This document shows, in pieces, positions 1 through 5,298 of a DNA stretch of 5,298 nucleotides. The translations under genes and the position numbers were made by a program. The first letter of the stretch is position 1. Every line of letters starts with the position of its first letter. This DNA comes from Geobacteraceae bacterium. Its GTDB lineage: Bacteria > Desulfobacterota > Desulfuromonadia > Desulfuromonadales > Geopsychrobacteraceae. The notes beneath the pieces were generated by a model. It searched no databases. It had not been told where the DNA came from and saw nothing but the letters and a program-made list of their open reading frames with translations. The stretch covers positions 1-5,298 of the forward strand of contig JAMOPE010000456.1 of the NCBI GenBank assembly GCA_027064785.1. The letters are read 5' to 3'.

Positions 1-1
1 T

Positions 2-1057
2 CTGCAGCTGGTGTTGCTGGTCGCAATCGGCAAGAGTCTGATTCTGGCTGGTATTGTGCGGAGTTTCGGCTACGGTAATGTTATTCCTCTGGCGGTTGGT
101 CTGGGCATGTTCCAGATCGGTGAGTTTTCTTTTGTCTTGGGACGAGTGGGAGTAGATGGCGGTTTTCTTAACCTGCAGCAGTATTCTTATGTCTTATCGG
201 CGACAATTATCAGTATGTTACTCACACCTTTGGTTTCTGCCCTGACCGTGCCACTTTACGGGTTGAAACGCCGCTACATAAAAAAAGAACTTTTGGAATC
301 AATCAATATCCCGCAGGATGGCTTACACGAACACATCGTTATCGCCGGAGGAGGGCGAGTCGGGTGCCACGTAGCACATATTTTGGCGCAGTTGGAAGTC
401 CCCTTTGTTATCATTGATCTGGAGCATCGAAATATAGAGGAATATCAACAGAGTGGTTATTCTGCGATCTATGGTGATGCTGCTCAGTCGGTTGTCCTGG
501 AGGCTGCAAATCTGGCGGAGGCGAAGCAGCTTTTGATAACTATCCCTCACATCTCGACAACTGAAGCTATCGTCCATTTTGTGCGTCAACATTATCCCGA
601 TTTGAATATTATTGTGCGTTCAGTCGGAGCTGAACAAATGGAAGCACTTTATGCAGATGGGGTTTATATGGTCATCCGACCTGAGTTGGAAGGGGGATTG
701 GAAATAGCACGCCAAGTTTTGTTGAATTTAAGCATCCCAGTGCCAATTATTCAAAAATTTACCGATGCTGCCCGTCAGGATCATTATCAGCAACTGTCTG
801 CTGCGCAAATTGGGTTGGCTAATATCCGTTTGCTTCAGAAGGCCCGCGATTCGCTGGAGTTAAACTGGGAAGAGTTAAGTGAGGAAAGCCCACTGGTTGG
901 TCGCACTCTGCGTCAAGTTGATGTTCGTAAAAACACCGGAGCCTCCGTTGTGGGGGTTCTGAGGGAAGGTGGTTTTATTGCCAATCCCCCTGCCGATCTG
1001 GTTTTCCAGGTGGGAGACATGATCGCCACTATCGGCAGCTCCATGCAGTGTGATTGA
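2..1057 (+). CDS. CPA2/Kef-type cation:proton antiporter with TrkA-N and TrkA-C domains (5' partial)
   Basis: C-terminal part of an inner-membrane monovalent cation (K+ or Na+):proton antiporter of the CPA2 (KefB/RosB-like) family. The frame is open to the left edge, so the true start lies outside; the GTG at 11 is an internal valine. Residues are numbered from that codon. Residues 1-86 hold the last membrane helices, including the family-typical GMFQIGEFSFVLG stretch (32-44) and a helix ending in SMLLTPLVSAL. A basic linker (KRRYIKK) leads to a cytosolic TrkA-N/RCK domain (about 107-240) with a Rossmann GGGRVG loop (113-118) and an acidic residue, D136, at the end of the second strand, as expected for NAD(H) or nucleotide binding. 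A TrkA-C domain follows (about 282-345). In this family these domains gate transport. The ion cannot be told from sequence. The gene ends 30 bp before a terminator and converges on the PxxKW gene. Family confidence is high; the N-terminal half of the membrane domain is not visible. Confidence 0.92.
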   Translation: MQLVLLVAIGKSLILAGIVRSFGYGNVIPLAVGLGMFQIGEFSFVLGRVGVDGGFLNLQQYSYVLSATIISMLLTPLVSALTVPLYGLKRRYIKKELLESINIPQDGLHEHIVIAGGGRVGCHVAHILAQLEVPFVIIDLEHRNIEEYQQSGYSAIYGDAAQSVVLEAANLAEAKQLLITIPHISTTEAIVHFVRQHYPDLNIIVRSVGAEQMEALYADGVYMVIRPELEGGLEIARQVLLNLSIPVPIIQKFTDAARQDHYQQLSAAQIGLANIRLLQKARDSLELNWEELSEESPLVGRTLRQVDVRKNTGASVVGVLREGGFIANPPADLVFQVGDMIATIGSSMQCD

Positions 1058-1086
1058 GCTCGGGAAAAAGGCTTCGTGGTTAAAGC

Positions 1087-1122
1087 AGAAAAGGCTGCCG
1101 AAATATTTCGGTAGCCTTTTCT
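1087..1122. terminator. Bidirectional Rho-independent terminator between convergent genes
   Basis: A 36-bp near-perfect palindrome. The left arm AGAAAAGGCTGCCGAAAT is the reverse complement of the right arm ATTTCGGTAGCCTTTTCT except for one G:T position, which can still pair as G:U in RNA. The GC core (GGCTGCCG/CGGTAGCC) is flanked by A-rich and T-rich arms, so a U-rich tail follows the stem whichever strand is transcribed. It sits 29 bp past the antiporter stop and 31 bp past the stop of the convergent PxxKW gene, so it can end both transcripts. Confidence 0.88.
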
Positions 1123-1153
1123 GTTGTCGTATTGTTTTGGGTCTGGCAGTTGA

Positions 1154-1438
1154 TTACCGACCGGCAGCAGCACGTTTTGCAGCTTTAAGTGGGTTGACGC
1201 GGACATCATCAGTCTTGAGGTCAACCTTCTTATGAGTTGCAAAGTTGCACAGACCATTGGCCCATTTCGCGGCAGGATCAGGATACGCAGTACAGACATC
1301 ACCGATAGTTCCTTTGGCAATTCTATCGCAACCCTGACATTCTTCAACAATGACCTGGCAGCTGCCGTTAGGGGCAATACAACCAGACTTTTTCCAGAAA
1401 CTACACTCGGTACCGGCAAGAACCGTTTGGCACTGCAT
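1154..1438 (-). CDS. PxxKW family cysteine-rich protein
   Basis: A 94-residue protein that I recognise as the small PxxKW cysteine-rich family found in Desulfuromonadales and related sulfur- or metal-reducing bacteria; its function is unknown. Eight cysteines lie at residues 3, 12, 20, 27, 34, 37, 49 and 64. The pair in EECQGC (34-37) has CxxC spacing. The namesake motif is PAAKW (55-59). The C-terminal tail is basic and cysteine-free (NPLKAAKRAAAGR). There is no signal peptide or membrane segment, so it is probably cytosolic; the cysteine pattern suggests metal or Fe-S binding or a redox role, which is inference. An open frame extends 26 codons further upstream to 1516, but the ATG at 1438 has a good Shine-Dalgarno site 7 nt away, and the apparent promoter lies inside the extension. 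The gene is a stand-alone unit convergent with the antiporter and closed by the terminator at 1087-1122. Confidence 0.85.
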   Translation of the reverse strand: MQCQTVLAGTECSFWKKSGCIAPNGSCQVIVEECQGCDRIAKGTIGDVCTAYPDPAAKWANGLCNFATHKKVDLKTDDVRVNPLKAAKRAAAGR

Positions 1439-1445
1439 ATCGTTA

Positions 1446-1452
1446 CTCCTCT
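1446..1452 (-). promoter_or_regulatory. Ribosome binding site fixing the PxxKW start
   Basis: On the minus strand AGAGGAG lies 7 nt before the ATG at 1438. This strong Shine-Dalgarno match supports the 94-residue product over the longer frame that begins at 1516. Confidence 0.75.
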
Positions 1453-1487
1453 TAGCTTTATCTTTTGAGTCAAATTCAGAACACGTA

Positions 1488-1516
1488 CTAATAGCGAATC
1501 TCTTTTGTAGAGTCAA
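1488..1516 (-). promoter_or_regulatory. Sigma-70-type promoter for the PxxKW gene
   Basis: On the minus strand a -35 box TTGACT (1511-1516, 5/6 to consensus) is separated by 17 bp from a -10 box TATTAG (1488-1493, 4/6). The predicted transcript would start near 1481 and carry a leader of about 43 nt before the ATG at 1438. It lies between the kinase stop (1601) and the PxxKW start, so it allows expression independent of the upstream operon. No operator-like repeat was seen around it. Confidence 0.6.
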
Positions 1517-1600
1517 TGGTTTTTTCGTTTGTGCGGGTAATTTTGAGAATATCAGATTGTGATCAGAATGTCTTGTCGTCCTGGTGCCAATATGGACGTT

Positions 1601-3832
1601 TTAACTACTCAGGACTTCATTCACTGCGGCTGCAATTGTTGATATGTTGTATGGTTTCTGGATAAACGCACCCGCTCCAAGTTCGAGAGTTTTTTTCACG
1701 TCAGAACTTTCAGCGAAACCACTTGCGATGATTGCTTTTTGTTGGGAATTGATGGCAATGATCTGTTTGTATGTTTCGTAGCCGCTGATTCCCGGGTCCA
1801 TGATCATATCGAGAATAAGCAGATCAACCGTGTGTTTTCTTAGAAAGAGGACGGCTTCTTCGCCTGAGGCTACGGTATCTACATGATATCCGAGCTCAGA
1901 CAAAATCTGCTTTGCCAGCTCACGTTGCTGGGGAATATCATCAATAACGAGGATGCGTTCGTTGTTCCCTCTGATTTCAGAAGGGGATGCCTTTTCTTCA
2001 GTTGTTATCTCTTCGTCGGTCGTTGCCGGGAAAAAGAGTTTGAAAGTTGTTCCATCCGCCCCACTTTCCACCTTCATCCCGCCATTGTGATCCTGAACCG
2101 TATTGGCGACAATTGTTAATCCCAACCCGGTGCCACTGCGTCCCATCACTTTTTTAGTGAAAAAGGGCTCGAAGATACGGGCGAGATCTTCTTTAGGGAT
2201 TCCACTGCCATCATCGGATACCTGTAAAACGACATACTCACCGGCTGGGATGTCAAGTTCTTCTGCCAATTTGGACTTTATGACTCGATTTTCTGTTTTA
2301 ATCAGGACAGAACCATTCCCTTCAAGGGATTCCACCGCATTTGTGACCAGATTCATCAGGGATTTTTTGATATGAATAATCGATCCGGTGTTGTTCCGAA
2401 GGCCGTCGTGTAGTTCGAGGGTCACGACTAAGTTTGCATGCTGTTTGCGGAGAGTTTTCCATTCGGGGGATTCAAGATATTCCCTGACAATTTGATTGAG
2501 ATTACATAATTGGTGCGGGGCAGCAACACCGCGTGACACAGTGAGAAGGTCGGCAACGATAGCACCGGCGTTTTCTCCTGATTGTCGAATCGCTTCAATG
2601 GAGGGTCGCAGCGGACTATCCTCCGGAAGTTTGCGCAGGATAAGTTCCGGGTAGCCGATGATTCCAGAGAGAATGTTATTTAAATCATGAGCCGCTCCAC
2701 CGGTCAGCAGGCCAATTGTTTCCATCTTCTGTGCCTGATGGAGTTTTTCCTGCATCTCCTGCTCGATCTTGATGGCTTCATCACGCCTGACCCGATCGTG
2801 CTTTAGAGCTTCTATCATTGTCTTGAATCGACGGCTAAAACCGGTAATTTCATCGGGGAAGAAACAAGTTGGTTCCGGAAGGGGAGTGTCTAAATCACCG
2901 TCCTCTATTTTCTTTGTTGCGGCAAGAAGTTTACTGACCGGGGTTGTGATGCTTCGGCTAGCGAGAAAGGCCGAAAGGAGAATGAAACCGATACTGATCC
3001 AGACAACTTTACGGATCAGCTGCTTGTAGGTTGTGAGCAGCAAGAATGCTTTTTGATACGAAATTTCATCAATTAAATAGAGGGGTGTCCCGGGAACCGG
3101 AATTGCTGTTCCGACAACTTTATCCCCGGAAAAATCAAAATAAATTGAATGAACCAGATTTTTTGTAGTGTGAAGCTTTTTAACAATTGGGAGTTCTACC
3201 GCCGATTGTTGACTAAGGACAAGATTGAAGTCTGGATGAAAAACAACGGTATTGTTGTTAGCATTGACCAGAAACTGGATATGATCATTTTTTTGATCAC
3301 GGATAATTTCCTGAAAAAGGTTGTGAACGTTGGCTTTGGCAAAAAGTGCCCCGACATGTTTACCACTGCTGAGAGATTTTATTGGATTTTTAAAGCAAAT
3401 GTTCGGTTCGTCTGCCCAGTTTTCAAAGCGGATGATTGCGTGGTCAAGTTGTGCCGGGTTGCAGTCGATGAGCTTTGCCCCCGGTGGGAGAAATTCATAG
3501 CGGGAAATTGCATTTAGAATGATGCCATGAATATCGACTTCGACAATTTTATCAATTTCCGGGTGGAGTCGATAAATCCAGCGAAGAGTCTCCCTGTCCT
3601 CTGGGGCAACGATCAGGTATTTTGCTGTTGTCTTGAGGATTCTATCAAGGTTTTCTACCGTACGACAGATCAAGGTCGCATTTTTATGCAGGGTTATTTG
3701 TGATTCGTTATAGATACTTTGTTGCAGGTGATCCTCAAGTGTCGACGTAAACAGTTTTCCCCCCACCAGAACCGGTATCAGGGCAATGGCAAGAAAGGCA
3801 AAAAAGATCTTGTAGAACAGATTTAATTTCAT
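1601..3832 (-). CDS. Membrane-bound hybrid sensor histidine kinase/response regulator
   Basis: A 743-residue inner-membrane hybrid kinase that autophosphorylates on histidine in response to a periplasmic signal and can pass phosphate to its own receiver domain. Order: TM helix (about 5-28); periplasmic region (about 29-270) of dCache-like size and style; TM helix (about 276-290); HAMP (about 295-345) running into a charged coiled coil; HisKA with the AHDLNN H-box, His382; HATPase_c with N-box Asn498, DDGSG (540-544), the IFEPFFTKK F-box and GTGLGL (567-572); a linker; and a receiver domain (about 626-743) with acidic pair Asp631/Asp632, phosphoacceptor Asp675 in LLILDMIMDPG, switch Ser704 and Lys726 of QKP. 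All catalytic motifs are intact. There is no DNA-binding or Hpt domain, so the output must be a partner or internal control of the kinase. The start ATG at 3832 overlaps the TGA of the binding-protein gene (ATGA). A GTG 18 bp upstream is possible, but neither start has a clear Shine-Dalgarno site, so translational coupling is likely. No clear terminator follows. Confidence 0.93.
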   Translation of the reverse strand: MKLNLFYKIFFAFLAIALIPVLVGGKLFTSTLEDHLQQSIYNESQITLHKNATLICRTVENLDRILKTTAKYLIVAPEDRETLRWIYRLHPEIDKIVEVDIHGIILNAISRYEFLPPGAKLIDCNPAQLDHAIIRFENWADEPNICFKNPIKSLSSGKHVGALFAKANVHNLFQEIIRDQKNDHIQFLVNANNNTVVFHPDFNLVLSQQSAVELPIVKKLHTTKNLVHSIYFDFSGDKVVGTAIPVPGTPLYLIDEISYQKAFLLLTTYKQLIRKVVWISIGFILLSAFLASRSITTPVSKLLAATKKIEDGDLDTPLPEPTCFFPDEITGFSRRFKTMIEALKHDRVRRDEAIKIEQEMQEKLHQAQKMETIGLLTGGAAHDLNNILSGIIGYPELILRKLPEDSPLRPSIEAIRQSGENAGAIVADLLTVSRGVAAPHQLCNLNQIVREYLESPEWKTLRKQHANLVVTLELHDGLRNNTGSIIHIKKSLMNLVTNAVESLEGNGSVLIKTENRVIKSKLAEELDIPAGEYVVLQVSDDGSGIPKEDLARIFEPFFTKKVMGRSGTGLGLTIVANTVQDHNGGMKVESGADGTTFKLFFPATTDEEITTEEKASPSEIRGNNERILVIDDIPQQRELAKQILSELGYHVDTVASGEEAVLFLRKHTVDLLILDMIMDPGISGYETYKQIIAINSQQKAIIASGFAESSDVKKTLELGAGAFIQKPYNISTIAAAVNEVLSS

Positions 3833-4839
3833 CGTAAAATCAGATCGCACTGACGAAGAAAAGTTTCGGGGATTACGATCTGAAGCTTATTGGCTTCTCG
3901 CAGTGAAACGGCCAGTTGAATACTTTTTGTGGTTTGAACCGCCAGATCTCCAGCAGGAGTGCCTTTGAGAATTTTTGAGACAAGCGAAGCGGCCTGCTGT
4001 CCAACGGTAAAAAACGTCGGACTGTACCCGATAACTCCCCCTTTTGTGAGGAGTGAATTGTCGATAACCATCAGCGGTATATTCTGTTGGCGTGACAGGT
4101 TCACAAGATTGGGGAACACAGAAATTGACAATGGATCTGGGACCATGAAAATCCCCTCAATCTCGGGTTTAAATGACTGCATAATTTTATCAAAATTGGT
4201 GTGTTTACAAATGTGGTAGGCTGTTATTTCAAAACCCAGTTGCTTCGCTGCCGGGAGGAGAAATGTTTTTACCGGCTGGTTGAGCCACTCTTCATCGTGA
4301 TTGTAAAAGATAGCGAGTTTCGTCAATGTGGGGAATGCTTCCCTGAATAGTTCCAGCTTTTTCGGCATGATCTTAAACGCGTTATAAGCAATACCGGTCA
4401 TGAATCCAGCCGGTTTGGTCAAGCTTGTCACAATTCCGGCGCCCAGAGGATCTGCGACCATTGTGAAGACAACGGGAATCTGAGTTGTGTCTTTCTGGGC
4501 TTTTTTGACTGCCAGTGTCACGGGAGTTGTGACTGTCATGATCAGCTCACAGCCATTCTGCCTCAGGTTTTCAATGATGGAAGGAATCGAGGACAGATCT
4601 TTCTTCAGATTGTATGTGGTAAAACTGATGTTGATATCCTCAAAATAGCCGAGGTTTTTCAGCCCGTCTTTAAGACCAATTTGTGCCTCGAGAAACTGAG
4701 TATCGTAAGCGATGATGGCAATATTTAATTTGGTGTCATTCGCAGAAAAGATTGAGGGTGCGCAAGAAAAAATCAGCAGGAACAGGAGGAAGAGTGTGCG
4801 GATATGCTTTCTGTCAAAAATATCACAAGCTGTCTGCAT
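3829..4839 (-). CDS. ABC-type substrate-binding protein, ABC_sub_bind (COG2984) family, probably sensory
   Basis: A 336-residue exported binding protein of the PF04392/COG2984 family (relatives include TrpX-like tryptophan/tyrosine binders). The N-terminus has basic residues (RKHIR, 10-14), a hydrophobic core (15-25) and a probable signal peptidase I site near residues 32-33. The mature two-lobed fold begins at LNIAIIAYD (38-46). Family landmarks are TPVTLAVKKA (105-114), IPVVFTMVADPLGAGIV (121-137), TGIAYN (148-153), VGQQAASLVSKILKGTPAGDL (279-299, near the second-lobe end) and the closing NKLQIVIPETFL (317-328). Length is normal for the family. AGGA (4846-4849) lies 6 nt before the ATG. The next gene is a sensor kinase overlapping by 4 bp, and no permease or ATPase gene is adjacent, so I infer that it presents ligand to the kinase rather than feeding a transporter. 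The ligand cannot be told from sequence; an amino-acid-like or aromatic compound is a guess from relatives. Confidence 0.88.
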   Translation of the reverse strand: MQTACDIFDRKHIRTLFLLFLLIFSCAPSIFSANDTKLNIAIIAYDTQFLEAQIGLKDGLKNLGYFEDINISFTTYNLKKDLSSIPSIIENLRQNGCELIMTVTTPVTLAVKKAQKDTTQIPVVFTMVADPLGAGIVTSLTKPAGFMTGIAYNAFKIMPKKLELFREAFPTLTKLAIFYNHDEEWLNQPVKTFLLPAAKQLGFEITAYHICKHTNFDKIMQSFKPEIEGIFMVPDPLSISVFPNLVNLSRQQNIPLMVIDNSLLTKGGVIGYSPTFFTVGQQAASLVSKILKGTPAGDLAVQTTKSIQLAVSLREANKLQIVIPETFLRQCDLILR

Positions 4840-4876
4840 TATTAATCCTGCACGCTGGGATGTAGGTTATCGAAAA

Positions 4877-4904
4877 AGCATACCAGACAAATTCTCTCTG
4901 AAAA
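4877..4904 (-). promoter_or_regulatory. Candidate promoter of the binding protein-kinase operon
   Basis: On the minus strand TTTTCA (4899-4904, 4/6 to the -35 consensus) stands 16 bp before TATGCT (4877-4882, 4/6 to the -10 consensus). The -10 is preceded by TGG, the extended -10 arrangement. Transcription would begin near 4870, giving a leader of about 31 nt before the ATG at 4839. No better match was found between the transposase stop and the gene. No sigma-54 element was seen. Confidence 0.35.
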
Positions 4905-4923
4905 GGTCTGTGGATTGATTTTA

Positions 4924-5298
4924 TCATATTTGTTTGAGTTTGCGGAATTTTATAATGTTGTGGGCTTTTGTGCGCCGTAAGAAGGACTTAAGCGTGTTCG
5001 AGGCGGTTTGTTCGGAAAGCTCTTTGGTTCCGAGCAGGACTACGGCACCATAAAGCACGTGGCTGTCAGGTCCGACAGCATTGGTTCGCAATACCGTCTT
5101 GCGTGAACTGACTTTAATGCGGCAGACAAAATGACGCCCTTGGGCTTGCCGTTCATCAAAGTTTTTGTAGCACTGGTAGTAACGGTCGTAAACCCCGGTC
5201 TGGCCGGGTGCAACAAGACGCTCTGCCTGAAGGCACTCGTCGTCCTTGCCATCGGTTAGAGTGACTTTCTGCGGGACACCGCGACCGATATCGAAGCC
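4924..5298 (-). pseudogene. IS4-family DDE transposase remnant (5' off window, catalytic C-terminal region missing)
   Basis: An open frame of 124 residues entering from the right edge; it has no ATG in the window and stops at TGA 4924-4926. It reads like the middle of an IS4-family (DDE_Tnp_1-type) transposase: VTLTDGKDDE (12-21), then PGQTGVYDRYY (31-41), where Asp38 fits the second catalytic aspartate; the usual DRGY is DRYY here. GRHFVCRIK (54-62) and VLYGAVVLLGTKE (81-93) follow. In complete relatives well over 100 residues come next, including the Y-x2-R-x3-E-x6-K motif with the catalytic glutamate. Here only about 31 residues remain after LLGTKE, ending in a basic tail (SFLRRTKAHNIIKFRKLKQI), and the neighbouring gene starts 84 bp later, so there is no room for the rest. 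Either an in-frame internal deletion kept the original C-terminal tail or the IS was cut off at this end. The protein should be inactive. Terminal repeats could not be identified. Confidence 0.75.

Noticed and set aside
913..1473. 186-codon minus-strand open frame across the antiporter end and the PxxKW gene
   Set aside because: It runs through a strong terminator and overlaps two recognisable genes in another frame or strand; its translation resembles no family.
1439..1516. 26-codon N-terminal extension of the PxxKW frame
   Set aside because: It overlaps the apparent promoter and lacks a ribosome binding site, and the downstream ATG has a strong one.
1577..1598. Inverted repeat CGTCC...GGACG just past the kinase stop as a terminator
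   Set aside because: The stem is only 5 bp around a 12-nt loop (or is bulged if extended) and no T-run follows.
3149..3517. 122-codon plus-strand open frame
   Set aside because: Antisense shadow of the kinase periplasmic domain; no homology-like features or upstream signals.
3833..3850. GTG start at 3850 for the hybrid kinase
   Set aside because: It adds six polar residues ahead of the membrane helix, has no Shine-Dalgarno site, and the ATG at 3832 forms the classic ATGA overlap with the upstream stop.
4762..4764. Cys26 of the binding protein as a lipoprotein cysteine
   Set aside because: The preceding residues IFS put Phe at -2, a poor lipobox, and a plausible signal peptidase I site follows at residues 32-33; lipidation is not excluded but not supported.
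4884..4910. CAGAC...GTCTG inverted repeat as an IS terminal or operator site
   Set aside because: Only 5 bp per arm with a 17-nt gap, which is expected by chance; no matching outer end is available in the window.
4923..4928. TATGAT on the minus strand as a -10 box for the operon
   Set aside because: It overlaps the transposase stop and no -35-like hexamer lies 16-18 bp upstream; the extended -10 candidate at 4877-4882 is better placed.
5040..5252. 70-codon minus-strand open frame starting with ATG
   Set aside because: It is out of frame with the transposase-like reading (4924-5298), which has clear IS4-family motifs.

Overview
The window looks like chromosomal DNA from a bacterium of the Desulfuromonadales (Desulfobacterota, formerly Deltaproteobacteria; the Desulfuromonas/Pelobacter/Geobacter neighbourhood). 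This placement is inferred from three things: a small PxxKW-type cysteine-rich protein of a kind I associate with that group, a hybrid histidine kinase whose H-box region has the style common there, and moderate GC by eye. No rRNA, tRNA or CRISPR is visible.

Layout. Positions 2-1057 (+) hold the C-terminal two thirds or so of a CPA2/Kef-type monovalent cation:proton antiporter with cytosolic TrkA-N and TrkA-C domains; its 5' end lies off the left edge. A strong palindrome at 1087-1122 serves as a bidirectional terminator between it and a convergent gene. That gene, 1154-1438 (-), encodes a 94-residue, eight-cysteine PxxKW protein with its own recognisable promoter (1488-1516) and Shine-Dalgarno site. 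Next, on the same strand, comes a two-gene operon transcribed right to left: a periplasmic substrate-binding protein of the ABC_sub_bind (PF04392/COG2984) type (3829-4839), then a membrane-bound hybrid histidine kinase/response regulator (1601-3832). The two overlap by an ATGA junction. The right edge (4924-5298, -) is an IS4-family DDE transposase reading frame that has lost the region carrying the catalytic glutamate. It is an IS remnant ending only about 85 bp upstream of the operon's first gene.

How the parts work together. The binding protein and kinase are translationally coupled and no permease or ATPase gene is visible beside them. The most economical reading is a sensory pair: a periplasmic protein captures a small ligand and modulates the Cache-type sensor domain of the kinase, which phosphorylates its own receiver domain or a distant partner. 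The ligand and the output are unknown. The antiporter and the PxxKW protein appear to be independent transcription units. The IS remnant may have placed or altered the operon's promoter region.
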